Positions 1 through 7,933 are shown, counted from the first letter of the stretch. The stretch: DNA of 34,908 nt from Phycisphaerae bacterium (GCA_016782885.1 JADHXQ010000049.1:1-34908); one strand, 5' to 3'. The notes: generated by a model from the sequence alone, not told the origin. Numbers and translations are program-made.

Positions 1-35
1 TCGACGCCGCTTTGGCTTGTCGCGGAGCGACGGTT
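1..35 (+). repeat. Left inverted repeat of the RAYT element
   Basis: This is a 35-base perfect inverted match to 735-769, containing the palindrome GTCGCGGAGCGAC at 19-31. It probably continues leftwards outside the window, because the right copy continues beyond its matching end. Confidence 0.85.
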
Positions 36-76
36 CCGCCGTTGGACATTTGCCATTTGCCGTTCCGCCGCAGGGC

Positions 77-628
77 CTACTGTCGCGCCACTTCCGGCAC
101 GAACGAATCGATCACCTTGATCCGATCGGTCTTGAAACTAGCGACAGTTTTCTGAAACGCCGTGTCGGCCTCCCGCTCAAACCAGGCCGCCGAGCACCAT
201 CGATAGTTGCAGGCGGCCGCCACCAAACCATGATGCACGGGATTCTCATTCACATACTTCAGCCTCGCATAATACGAACGCTCAAACGTGATGTGGGTTT
301 CGAAAAACTGATACCACACGCGCCGTCCCGGCGTTTGGTCAAGTTCGTTAAGCCGCTTGGCGACTTGCGAGTGAAGCTTGCCGAGGAAAACGCGAAGTGA
401 TTCCGGTTCATCCGGAGCGGCGCCCAGGAAGTGGTAGTGGTTCGACATGACCGCCCATGCCGCCAGTCGCCAGCCGAATTCATCTGCGGTTGCCAGGAGT
501 TCGTTCTGGAGGAGGTCAAGGCGTTGGGGGTTCCATAGGCGATGGGTCTTTTGGTAGGTTCCGGCGGTTACCATGTAGGCTCCGGTTTCGGAGAGTCGGT
601 GGGGCGGTGCGTGCGGCCAGTCGGGCAT
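77..628 (-). CDS. REP-associated tyrosine transposase (Y1_Tnp/RAYT family)
   Basis: This is a single-strand DNA transposase of the HUH superfamily, which cuts and joins REP palindromes through a tyrosine-DNA intermediate. The 183-residue product has the metal-binding HUH pair at about residues 64-66 (MSNHYHFL). The candidate nucleophile is Tyr125 in KYVNENPVHHGL, the usual RAYT 'Y-x-x-x-NP' region. I chose the ATG at 628 because the family begins a few residues before the 'G.Y.VT.GTY' strand, and because a GGGAG-like site precedes it. The reading frame extends upstream to 784, but that part runs through the flanking repeat and codes for low-quality sequence. Length and catalytic residues look intact, so it may be active. 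The two perfect arms suggest recent movement or selection on the arms. Confidence 0.85.
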   Translation of the reverse strand: MPDWPHAPPHRLSETGAYMVTAGTYQKTHRLWNPQRLDLLQNELLATADEFGWRLAAWAVMSNHYHFLGAAPDEPESLRVFLGKLHSQVAKRLNELDQTPGRRVWYQFFETHITFERSYYARLKYVNENPVHHGLVAAACNYRWCSAAWFEREADTAFQKTVASFKTDRIKVIDSFVPEVARQ

Positions 629-696
629 TTGGTGTGGTCTCCCGTGTTGTATTGTGAGAATGGAGTATATTGCTCGGGTTGCTTGCTTGCAAGGGG

Positions 697-731
697 GCGG
701 GAGGCTGACGGCAACGGCGGGAGGCTGACGG
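697..731 (+). repeat. Two-copy 20-bp tandem repeat upstream of the transposase
   Basis: The 15-mer GCGGGAGGCTGACGG occurs at 697-711 and again at 717-731, a 20-base period. It sits between the transposase start and the right inverted repeat and may be part of the REP unit. Only two copies are visible. Confidence 0.6.
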
Positions 732-734
732 TGA

Positions 735-779
735 AACCGTCGCTCCGCGACAAGCCAAAGCGGCGTCGAGCCGCCGCAC
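735..779 (-). repeat. Right inverted repeat of the RAYT element
   Basis: Bases 735-769 are the exact reverse complement of 1-35. The following ten bases complete a GCGGC/GCCGC palindrome. The repeat stops 6 bases before the stop codon of the neighbouring hydrolase gene, so it could act as that gene's transcript end. Confidence 0.8.
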
Positions 780-785
780 TCCAAA

Positions 786-2336
786 TTACGGCAGTTCCTG
801 GATATTTATGTCCTTGAACATTACGTGCATTACGTTCCCGGAGTGCATTTGAAGGGCGAAATGGCCCTTTGGGCGGCCTTTGTCATTCTTGAGTTCTGCT
901 GTTTTGGTTCCATTTACGTGGACTACTATGTCGCCTCCGGAAGCGGAAATGGTCATCTTGTTCCATCCGTCCGCTTTGAGAATCTTCTTCTCTTCGGCGG
1001 GGCTGGGTTTGTCCAGCCACTTGCGCCCGTAGCTTTCGTAGATTCCTCCGGCGCCGCTTGAGGGCAGTCCGACCTGGACTTGCAGGCCCTTGGCCTTGTC
1101 GGGTTTTTCCATTATCGTTCGAATGTAGAAACCGCTGTCGCCGGCGAGACACTTGAAACTGAAACTGACGATGAAGTTCTCGTAAACCTTGTCGCTGACC
1201 AGCAGCCCGTAGAGGCGGGCATTCCTGGCGCGGCCGACGAATGCGCCGTCTTCAACCGTCCACTTCCCGCCGCCGACCGCATGCCAGCCGTTCAGTGTTT
1301 TCCCATCCATGAGAGGAACCATCTTGTCGCCTGAATCCTTTCGGCGGCCCAGGTGTTTGTCGAAGAACGCCAGCAGGCTTGGCAAGTCAATTGCGTGGCC
1401 GGCCTGGTGTGCGACGTGAACCAGGTTTTCAGACCGTTTGAAGTCGGCGTATATCGGTTCGATTTCCTTCAGGGCCTCGCGCGCTAACGAAACGGGAAAC
1501 TGCGAAGGTGGCTCCTTCAAACCGTTTTGGCAGAGCAGTGCTCTCGGCGCGGTTAGCGAGTAGATGTCGGCGAAGTCGGCGAGTTGTCTGAGCCCGGGGA
1601 ATTTCCAGCACATGCAGTGGTTCTTCTCCATCTGATCCATTCTGGTCAGGAAACCGGAACTGACGTTGGCGCCGACGCGCTGGTCCATCGCGCCGAGCCA
1701 CATCACCATCTCGCCGCCAAGCGAGTTTCCGCCGCATCCGATTCGCTGTGAATCCACTTCTTTAAGCGATGCCAGGAAATCCACGCACCGCATGAGATCC
1801 CACAAACGCTCGCCCATCAGGGTGCGCCCTCTTTCGTAGACTTTGTGCCGGCTGACGCTCGTGGAGATGGTGACGTAGCCTTTTTGGGCAAGGACATGGG
1901 CGAAACGAGAATAGCTGGCTTTTTCGTGGCACGTATGACGCGTACCGCCATGTCCGGAAATGGCGACAACCGCCGGCCGCGGGCCTTTGACATTCGTCGG
2001 CAGCGCGAGCACGATCTTGATGCGTCGGGCTGCGGTGCTGTTGATTTCCATCTCGTGAAATGCGTATTTCTCCCTTTTCTCCGAAGAGATCGTCTTCGGG
2101 TTCAATGGGATGGGAGTCTTGCTCGAAACCAGATCTTCGATCTTGAGAAGGGCGGCGAGTTTTGCTCGCAGCTCTTTTTGCCAGACGGTCGCCCGGTCCT
2201 TTGCCCGGGAAGTGTACCGCATGCTTCGGAGGTCTTTTCCATTTCCACTCCCATTTCCTTTTTCGGCGGCCGACAGCCAGCATGTGCATACCGAGAAGAC
2301 CAGAACGATGCCAATAGCTTTGCGAGCGAGATTCAT
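786..2336 (-). CDS. Secreted alpha/beta hydrolase fused to a DUF1080 domain
   Basis: This 516-residue protein carries a Sec signal peptide (about residues 1-23, cut near LSA-AEK). Residues 90-330 form an alpha/beta hydrolase of the dienelactone hydrolase/acetyl-xylan-esterase-like type. They show an oxyanion HGG (129-131), a nucleophile elbow GGNSLGG with Ser205, and a likely catalytic His314. Residues 340-516 are a DUF1080 (3-keto-disaccharide hydrolase, concanavalin-like) domain, with PLMDGKTLNGWH at its start. DUF1080 is abundant in planctomycetes and is linked to sugar breakdown. The natural ester or glycoside substrate cannot be told from sequence. The start has a purine-rich site (AAAGGAAAG) just upstream. 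It lies 19 bases behind the PLP-enzyme gene and is probably co-transcribed with it. Family assignment is firm; the reaction is inferred. Confidence 0.82.
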   Translation of the reverse strand: MNLARKAIGIVLVFSVCTCWLSAAEKGNGSGNGKDLRSMRYTSRAKDRATVWQKELRAKLAALLKIEDLVSSKTPIPLNPKTISSEKREKYAFHEMEINSTAARRIKIVLALPTNVKGPRPAVVAISGHGGTRHTCHEKASYSRFAHVLAQKGYVTISTSVSRHKVYERGRTLMGERLWDLMRCVDFLASLKEVDSQRIGCGGNSLGGEMVMWLGAMDQRVGANVSSGFLTRMDQMEKNHCMCWKFPGLRQLADFADIYSLTAPRALLCQNGLKEPPSQFPVSLAREALKEIEPIYADFKRSENLVHVAHQAGHAIDLPSLLAFFDKHLGRRKDSGDKMVPLMDGKTLNGWHAVGGGKWTVEDGAFVGRARNARLYGLLVSDKVYENFIVSFSFKCLAGDSGFYIRTIMEKPDKAKGLQVQVGLPSSGAGGIYESYGRKWLDKPSPAEEKKILKADGWNKMTISASGGDIVVHVNGTKTAELKNDKGRPKGHFALQMHSGNVMHVMFKDINIQELP

Positions 2337-2355
2337 ACGATCTTTCCTTTCGTTG

Positions 2356-3579
2356 TCAGCGTTTGGCGAGCGCCTGTTTCAGATCGGCGATGATATCATC
2401 CGGGTCTTCGATTCCCACGGACATGCGAATGTAATTGGCGGGGATGCCCCAGGCGGCGTTATGGGTGTAGTTTGTGACTAACGTTTGCACGTCTCCCAGG
2501 CTGGTCCACGGTCTGCAGAGTTTGACGCGGCGGACGAGTTGGGCGCCTTTGTTCATTTCGAGCCCGATCATACCTCCGAAACCGCGCACCTGCTTGCTCG
2601 CCGCGGCGTGGCCTGGATCGCTTGCCAGGCCCGGGTAATGCACCTTCTTGACCATCGGATGCGTCTCGAGGAACTGAGCTATCCGCATCGCGTTGGCGCA
2701 GTGGCGCTCCATTCGCATCGGGAGAGTTTTGAGCCCCTGGTGGAGAAGAAACGCGTTCATCGGCGCCATGATCCCGCCGAACACGCTGCGGCTGGATTCC
2801 ACTCGTTTCATCAGTGTTTTCGGACCGCAGACTATCCCGCACAGGCCGCACCCGTGCCCCATCATGTACTTCGTGGCGCTGTGCAGCACGATGTCGGCGC
2901 CCAGCGCCAGCGGCTGGATGAGATACGGCGTCAACCATGTATTGTCGACAATCACCATCGCACCGGCCCCATGGGCGAGGGCGGAGGCAGCTTTGACGTC
3001 GACCACGTCGAGTGCCGGATTCGACTGAACTTCAAAATAGACGATATCGGTCTTCTTCTTCAAAACCGCCTGCAACTCGTCGAGATTGGCCATGTTGATG
3101 CGTTGGGATTCGACACCGAGCCTTTTCAGCGGTCCATCGACGAGTTTCTCCGTGCCGATGTAGACGTTTCGGTTCAGGACCATGCGCGAGCCGGGTTTCA
3201 GGAAGGTAAGGAGTGTCTGGCTGATCGCGGCCATACCGCACGCGGTGGCAATACCGAACTCCGCTCCCTCCAACTGCTTTATCTTGACCTCGACGGAATT
3301 GATCGTCGGGTTGCTGCCTCGGGTGTAGGCGCCGCGATTGGTCGTGCCCTGGTATATCGGATAGCAGGAACTTCCGCTGTCCTCACCGGCGTAAACGGCG
3401 TCGGTTGTGACATCATGCCCGCCTGCGGATTTGTAGGTTTCCGTCAGGACGGTCTGCGGCGTTTTGGCGGCGCCTTTGGGTTTCTCCTCCGCGAGGCTCG
3501 TTGACGCCAGGGACGCTGTCGCGGCGGCCGCACTCGTGCTCAAAAACGCTCGACGTGAGACATTGCTGCCCTTATTCAT
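2356..3579 (-). CDS. Cystathionine gamma-synthase/lyase-like PLP enzyme with a Tat signal
   Basis: This is a Cys/Met-metabolism PLP enzyme (PF01053) of 407 residues. Visible family marks are YTRGSNPT (85-92), a PLP-contacting Asp212 (VDNTW), the Schiff-base Lys237 in LHSATKYMMGH, and IRMSVGIEDPDDI near the end. The family does gamma-replacement or gamma/beta-elimination on homoserine esters, cystathionine or methionine, and the exact reaction is not decidable here. Unusually, it begins with a twin-arginine signal (SRRAFLS at 8-14, then an Ala-rich stretch to about residue 30), predicting export of the folded, cofactor-loaded enzyme. Family members are normally cytoplasmic. An AGAAAGGAAAT ribosome site precedes the ATG. 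It is flanked by the DUF1846 gene 42 bases upstream and the hydrolase gene 19 bases downstream, all on the same strand. Confidence 0.85.
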   Translation of the reverse strand: MNKGSNVSRRAFLSTSAAAATASLASTSLAEEKPKGAAKTPQTVLTETYKSAGGHDVTTDAVYAGEDSGSSCYPIYQGTTNRGAYTRGSNPTINSVEVKIKQLEGAEFGIATACGMAAISQTLLTFLKPGSRMVLNRNVYIGTEKLVDGPLKRLGVESQRINMANLDELQAVLKKKTDIVYFEVQSNPALDVVDVKAASALAHGAGAMVIVDNTWLTPYLIQPLALGADIVLHSATKYMMGHGCGLCGIVCGPKTLMKRVESSRSVFGGIMAPMNAFLLHQGLKTLPMRMERHCANAMRIAQFLETHPMVKKVHYPGLASDPGHAAASKQVRGFGGMIGLEMNKGAQLVRRVKLCRPWTSLGDVQTLVTNYTHNAAWGIPANYIRMSVGIEDPDDIIADLKQALAKR

Positions 3580-3621
3580 TTCGATTTCCTTTCTCGCAAG
3601 ACGCTTGGCACGGCGAGCCGA

Positions 3622-5202
3622 TCAGCCTACGAACAGGTTGCTGCCGGCGAACTGGGGATCGCAGGTGAGGTTGACGCCCAATCGCCGCAGTCCGGCTTCG
3701 TCGCCCGGCGTGGGGATGTGCGTCATGTGGACCTCCCGTCCGCGGAGGCTCTTGAGCTGCGACAGCGCCAGCTCGGCGGTGGGGTTGATCGTCGAAGCGA
3801 TGGACAGGGCGATCAGCGTCTCCTCGAGGTCCAGGCTGATGGTCTTGCGCTGGAGCACGTCCCGCTTGAGGTGCCCGATGGACTCGATGATCCCGGGCGA
3901 CAGCAGGTGCAGTTTCTGGGGGATATCCGCCATGTGCTTCAGTGCGTTGAGGACAGCGCTGGATGCCGCGTGCATCAACGGGGAGTTGACGCCCGCGATC
4001 ACCGTGCCGTCGGGAAGTTCGATCGCCGCGCCGCAGACGACGTCTTTGTTTCCCTTCTCCGCGTTCCGCGCGGCGGCGGCTGCGGCCTCGTGGGCGGGCC
4101 CGACAACCTTGCGGTCTTTCGCCGTGACGTTCAACTCCTTCATGAGGACCTCAATGCGGTCGACCGTCCTCTTGGGGGCCAGGCCCATGGCGTACTCGCA
4201 GGCGCTGCGGTAATGGCGCCGAATGACTTCCTGCGCCGCGGCCTGGCGGACGAGATCGTCGCTGACGATGGCGAACCCGGCGCGGTTGACGCCCATGTCG
4301 GTCGGCGAGCGGTATACGCTGCGCCCGCCCATGATCCGTTCGAGGATCGTCCGCAGCACCGGGAAAGTTTCGACGTCGCGGTTGTAGTTTACGGTCGCCT
4401 CGCTGTAGGCCTCGAGGTGGAACGGGTCGATCATGTTGCAGTCGAGGAGGTCGGCGGTGGCGGCTTCGTAGGCGATGTTCACCGGATGCCTGAGCGGGAG
4501 GTTCCAGATCGGGAAGGTCTCGAACTTGGCGTATCCGACCTTGTTACCGCGGGTGTTTTCGTGGTAGACCTGCGAGAGGCAGGTGGCCATCTTTCCGCTG
4601 TTTGGTCCCGGTGCGGTGACCACGACCAGCGGTTTGCTCGTTTCGATGAACGGGTTGGCGCCGTATCCGCCGTCGCTGACGATCAGGTCGATGTCGGCGG
4701 GATAGCCCGCGATGGTCCCGTGTACGAAGGTGCGCATCCCGCGCCGTTCGAGCTTGTTCTTGAATGCCACCGCGCCGCTCTGGCCTTCGAAGCGCGTGAT
4801 GACCACCGCCGAAACGTCCAGTCCCCATTCGCGGATGTCGTCGATGAGTTTGAAGGCGTCCGAATCGTAGGTGATGCCGAAATCCGCCCGCATCTTCTTC
4901 TGCTCGATGTGCCCGGCATAGATGCACAATATGATCTCCACGTCGTCCTTGAGACGCTGGAGAAGGCGCATCTTCACGTTCGGATCGTATCCGGGCAGCA
5001 CGCGCGCCGCGTGATAGTCGAAGATCAACTTTCCCCCGAACTCCAGGTACAGCTTCCCGTCGGATTCCTCCGCCCGCTTCAAAATTTCCGCGCTCTGCTC
5101 GGAAAGGTATTTTTCGTTATCGAATCCCGTTGGGCCCGGCGGCTGGAGCGGACCCTGGGCGGATCCCGAACCTGACTTCAAACCATCTGTTTTTTTACTC
5201 AT
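3622..5202 (-). CDS. DUF1846 (UPF0371) family protein
   Basis: This 526-residue protein matches the DUF1846 family (PF08903, about 500 residues), whose biochemical role is unknown to me. Recognisable stretches are FDNEKYLSEQSAEILKRAE near the start, ITRFEGQSGAVAFKNKLERRG, VVVTAPGPNSGKMATCLSQVYHE in the middle (a nucleotide- or phosphate-binding-like loop), and KFETFPIWNLPL. No signal peptide or membrane segment is seen, so it is probably cytoplasmic. I chose the ATG at 5202 because the frame upstream opens only with a TTG at 5244, which lies on the promoter. No Shine-Dalgarno is visible. Instead a TTGCCA-17-TACACT promoter ends 8 bases before the ATG, which suggests a leaderless message. It is first gene of a probable three-gene unit. 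Confidence 0.85.
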   Translation of the reverse strand: MSKKTDGLKSGSGSAQGPLQPPGPTGFDNEKYLSEQSAEILKRAEESDGKLYLEFGGKLIFDYHAARVLPGYDPNVKMRLLQRLKDDVEIILCIYAGHIEQKKMRADFGITYDSDAFKLIDDIREWGLDVSAVVITRFEGQSGAVAFKNKLERRGMRTFVHGTIAGYPADIDLIVSDGGYGANPFIETSKPLVVVTAPGPNSGKMATCLSQVYHENTRGNKVGYAKFETFPIWNLPLRHPVNIAYEAATADLLDCNMIDPFHLEAYSEATVNYNRDVETFPVLRTILERIMGGRSVYRSPTDMGVNRAGFAIVSDDLVRQAAAQEVIRRHYRSACEYAMGLAPKRTVDRIEVLMKELNVTAKDRKVVGPAHEAAAAAARNAEKGNKDVVCGAAIELPDGTVIAGVNSPLMHAASSAVLNALKHMADIPQKLHLLSPGIIESIGHLKRDVLQRKTISLDLEETLIALSIASTINPTAELALSQLKSLRGREVHMTHIPTPGDEAGLRRLGVNLTCDPQFAGSNLFVG

Positions 5203-5210
5203 GGTTGCGT

Positions 5211-5239
5211 AGTGTACGGGATGGTTGCGGTGGTGGCAA
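5211..5239 (-). promoter_or_regulatory. Sigma70-like promoter of the DUF1846 gene
   Basis: On the minus strand, TTGCCA (5239-5234) is followed after 17 bases by TACACT (5216-5211). The predicted transcription start falls at or within two bases of the ATG at 5202, so the message may be leaderless. Confidence 0.5.
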
Positions 5240-5247
5240 ACCAAACA

Positions 5248-5265
5248 AAGGGGTCAGGACTCCTT
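5248..5265. repeat. Short palindromic intergenic hairpin
   Basis: AAGGGGT and ACTCCTT flank a four-base loop, allowing a 7-bp stem with one G-T pair. It lies in the divergent space between the DUF1846 gene and the Dabb lipoprotein gene. It may be a repeat remnant or an operator; nothing decides between them. Confidence 0.35.
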
Positions 5266-5377
5266 GTTCGGTATCTGAATCGTCCTTGACTGTGCGATCA
5301 AAAACGGTAGCATCCCATGAACTACACGATTTTCTTTTTTGCGGCCGGTGTGCTGCAACCATTGAAAGGACAGAGAG

Positions 5378-6094
5378 ATGATGAAGCGATTGGGTCTGTT
5401 GGTGATGTTGGTTTCGGCGGTATGGTTAACCGGTTGCCAAGAACCGGGTGTGTTTCGGCACGTTGTGCTGTTCAAGTTCAAGGACACGGCGCCTCCGGCG
5501 GACGTGAAGGCGATCGAAAAGGCGATTTGCGAATTCCCTCCGACGATGCCCATGATCGAGGCGCTGGAGTGGGGCAAGGACTGCAGCGTCGAGAATCTCC
5601 AGGACGGGTTTACGCACTGTTTCCTGGTGACGTTTGCCGACGCCGACGGCTTGAAGGCTTATGGACCTCATCCCACGCACAAGGCGGCCGTTGCGAAGCT
5701 CAAACCCGCGATGGAGAAACTGCTCGTGTTTGACTATGTTGCCGGCCAGGCAACCCCGCCAATGGCGCCGATCGCCACCGCGGGCAAATTGCGCCACGTG
5801 GTGATGTTCCAGTTTAAGGAAGGGACAACCGCAAAGCAGATCCAGGCCATCGAGGACAAGTTCCGCTCGCTTCCGGCGAGGATCCCCGAGATCAAGGCGT
5901 TCGAGTGGGGCACCGTCGTTGGCGATGGAGGCAAGAACGCCGGACTGACGCACTGTTTCCTTGTGACGTTCGACGACGCCGCCGGGCGGAAGGTATACCT
6001 CCCGCACCCCGCGCACAAAGAGTTCGTAAAGCTGGTAGGCCCGTCAGTCGAAAAGGTGCTGGTAATAGACTACATCGCCGCCGACGCCAAATAG
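5378..6094 (+). CDS. Lipoprotein with two tandem Dabb (stress-responsive A/B barrel) domains
   Basis: This 238-residue protein begins with a lipoprotein signal ending in the lipobox LTGC (Cys near residue 20), so it is expected to be lipid-anchored in the envelope. Two Dabb domains follow, at about residues 25-120 and 135-235. Each starts with RHVV(L/M)F(K/Q)FK and each contains the histidine-rich THCFLVTF and HP(T/A)HK motifs. Single Dabb proteins dimerise to form a ferredoxin-like barrel, so the tandem copy could form the barrel within one chain. Family members range from stress proteins to aromatic polyketide cyclases, and no substrate can be named. Two adjacent ATGs occur at 5378 and 5381; GAAAGGA at 5364-5370 serves either. 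It is convergent with the metallophosphoesterase gene. Confidence 0.85.
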   Translation: MMKRLGLLVMLVSAVWLTGCQEPGVFRHVVLFKFKDTAPPADVKAIEKAICEFPPTMPMIEALEWGKDCSVENLQDGFTHCFLVTFADADGLKAYGPHPTHKAAVAKLKPAMEKLLVFDYVAGQATPPMAPIATAGKLRHVVMFQFKEGTTAKQIQAIEDKFRSLPARIPEIKAFEWGTVVGDGGKNAGLTHCFLVTFDDAAGRKVYLPHPAHKEFVKLVGPSVEKVLVIDYIAADAK

Positions 6095-6103
6095 ACCACC
6101 GGG

Positions 6104-6125
6104 CCGGATAAGTCAGGTTATCCGG
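6104..6125. terminator. Hairpin between convergent genes, possible two-way terminator
   Basis: CCGGATAA (6104-6111) and TTATCCGG (6118-6125) form a perfect 8-bp stem with a 6-base loop. It lies between the end of the lipoprotein gene and the stop codon (6118-6120) of the opposing gene. There is no long T-run, so termination strength is uncertain. Confidence 0.45.
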
Positions 6126-7842
6126 TGTTCGCCGTGGCGCGGAGTTTGGCGTCTTTGGGCCAGATGCGCTGCCAGAGGTCAATGCGCCCGAACTCGGCGG
6201 TTCCGCCTTCAGCGAAGTATTCGATTTTCTTTGCCCCGCCGACCTTGACGAACTTCTGGTAGTGGAGGCGGTTGTTGACTATGACCCGTATGCGGTCGGG
6301 CATGATGAAAATTCGCATCTCGATCCACTTCTGCTCGTCCGGGTCGATTGATGCGGCCTTGCGGACGGCCTTGGGGTGGATGAGTATTGGACTGAAGAAC
6401 GTCTTGCGGCCGAGCAGGTCGAGCGAGTTGTCGGCATCGACGCGGGCCAGTTCGTATGTCTTTCCGTTGCTATCGGTGATTCGCAGCCCCCATCGCTTTG
6501 CGGGTTTGGTCCCGGCGCCGCGACCGCCGATGTAGATATCGCAGGTCGGGCCCTTGGGGACTTCGAGACTCTTTGAACCGCTCGTAACGCGGACGTTTTC
6601 GAGCGATACGGGTTTGCCCCGCTGGGCCTTCTCGGCGCCCGGATCGGTGTACAAGGCGCAGCCCCGGCGGTTGTGATGCCAGTTTCCGTTCCAACCGTTT
6701 CGCCCGCCGCGGTAGATGCAGCGGTCTACGAACTCGAAGCCGTTCTTGTCGATGTAGATAAGCGTGTAGAGGCTCATCTTCGTCCAGTATTCTACGCCGC
6801 CGTTTAGCGCCAGATACATGTTCCTGTGCGAATGCCCCCCCAGGCAGAGCTTGACTCCGTATTTAGCGCAGACCTTGTAGAAGCGCTGGTTCGGGCTCCA
6901 CGGCTGGTGGTTGAAAAAGTAGACATCCGTGCCCCTGGCCACCGACTTGAGATCCTTTTCGAGCCAGTCGATCGACGAGTCGGCCAGCCCGCACTGTATG
7001 TGGCCTTTCTCGTCGATCAGCATCCAGTCGACTCCGACGAAATGCACTCCCGCGTGATCGAACGACCAGCGGATCGGGCCGAGATATTTGATGAACGCCC
7101 CGTTACCAGCCAGTTCGTGCGGTGCCTTCCACCACTTTCCGTGCGCCCCGACGACATCGTGGTTTCCGATGCAGTGCATCATCAACGTCGGGAAGTTGTT
7201 GGTGTACTTTTGTATGTCGGTGTAATCGCGGTCGGCGTTTCCAAAGCCCAGGTACCCCAAGTCCCCGCCCATCACGGAGAACAAGGTGTGGTTTCCGGCG
7301 CGGCCGGCCTCGTCGCGGAAAATGTTGTTCTGCTCGCGGCGGAGCGAGTCGTGCGGGTCGGTCCCGAAGCCCACGCAGACGGGCAGCTTGCCCTTGCGGG
7401 GCGCCAGGGGGAAGTCGACGGCGTCGGCGTCCTTGATATCCTTCAGGCGAGCCCACCACGACCAGATACCGCCACGGGCCTGCTGGATCGGCCAGGTCCC
7501 GTCAGGCCAACATACGCTGACCGTGCGGCTCGGCAGGTAGGGGACCAGCGGGTCGTCCTTGAGCGTTATCGAGTACTTGCCTTTGGCGTCCGTCGTCACG
7601 AACTCCACGCCGTCTGTGACTCTCGCGCCTTCGACACCCTCTCCGTCATCGCACCGCCCGTTGGTGTTCTTGTCGACATAGACTCTGCCCGAGACGGTCT
7701 TGGGCATTTTGGCGGGCAGTTTGGACGATTCGGTAAGGCCGGGCATACCGGCCGGCGGTTTGTCGGCCTTCTTCGTCTCCCCAGACAGACCGGCGGCGAT
7801 ACACCCCAGCACTGCAAGTACCGTCAACATGTGTTTATGCAC
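6118..7842 (-). CDS. Secreted calcineurin-like metallophosphoesterase with N-terminal beta domain
   Basis: This protein of about 574 residues has a signal peptide (hydrophobic MLTVLAVLGCIAAGLSG). An SdrD/Cna-B-like N-terminal domain follows (about residues 45-110, GRVYVDKNTNGRCDDGEGVEGARV). The calcineurin-type metallophosphoesterase core has DPHD, GGDLGY, IGNHDVVG, FFNHQPW and GGHSHRN in the correct order, so both metal sites appear complete. The C-terminal part is beta-rich. The family hydrolyses phosphomono- or diesters, with unknown substrate here. Start choice: AAGGAG abuts the ATG at 7848 with no spacer, but is ideally placed (6 bases) for the GTG at 7842, so I prefer GTG. The hydrophobic segment is retained either way. 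A CIAAG stretch could be read as a lipobox, making a lipoprotein an alternative. Confidence 0.82.
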   Translation of the reverse strand: MHKHMLTVLAVLGCIAAGLSGETKKADKPPAGMPGLTESSKLPAKMPKTVSGRVYVDKNTNGRCDDGEGVEGARVTDGVEFVTTDAKGKYSITLKDDPLVPYLPSRTVSVCWPDGTWPIQQARGGIWSWWARLKDIKDADAVDFPLAPRKGKLPVCVGFGTDPHDSLRREQNNIFRDEAGRAGNHTLFSVMGGDLGYLGFGNADRDYTDIQKYTNNFPTLMMHCIGNHDVVGAHGKWWKAPHELAGNGAFIKYLGPIRWSFDHAGVHFVGVDWMLIDEKGHIQCGLADSSIDWLEKDLKSVARGTDVYFFNHQPWSPNQRFYKVCAKYGVKLCLGGHSHRNMYLALNGGVEYWTKMSLYTLIYIDKNGFEFVDRCIYRGGRNGWNGNWHHNRRGCALYTDPGAEKAQRGKPVSLENVRVTSGSKSLEVPKGPTCDIYIGGRGAGTKPAKRWGLRITDSNGKTYELARVDADNSLDLLGRKTFFSPILIHPKAVRKAASIDPDEQKWIEMRIFIMPDRIRVIVNNRLHYQKFVKVGGAKKIEYFAEGGTAEFGRIDLWQRIWPKDAKLRATANTG

Positions 7843-7933
7843 AATCATCTCCTTGTGTTCGCAGAGTTCAACGCGGGCATATTGTACACGATTGGTGGTG
7901 TTGGTTCGCGAAATGATGGATAATGTTGCTGTT

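Larger units (their letters stand above)
1..779. mobile_element. RAYT-type element: transposase gene between inverted REP-like repeats
   Basis: Bases 1-35 are the exact reverse complement of bases 735-769, a perfect 35-bp inverted repeat around a single HUH transposase gene. Each arm contains a small palindrome (GTCGC-GGA-GCGAC and its complement). The right arm runs on into a second one (GCGGC-GTCGA-GCCGC) ending about 779. The left arm begins at base 1, so its outer part is probably cut off by the window edge. This arrangement matches REP-associated tyrosine transposases (RAYTs), domesticated relatives of IS200/IS605 flanked by REP palindromes. The outer end of the right arm lies 6 bases from the stop codon of the next gene, so the element sits just behind that gene. 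Exact ends are inferred. Confidence 0.75.

Noticed and set aside
2485..3504. Long plus-strand open frame opposite the PLP-enzyme gene
   Set aside because: It mirrors the true gene on the other strand, has no recognisable domain and follows from GC-rich codon bias.
3718..5175. Long plus-strand open frame opposite the DUF1846 gene
   Set aside because: Its composition is repetitive Val/Asp/Arg/Gly, typical of an antisense shadow, and there is no start signal.
6826..7923. Plus-strand frame opposite the metallophosphoesterase
   Set aside because: It is an antisense shadow of a gene with intact catalytic motifs.
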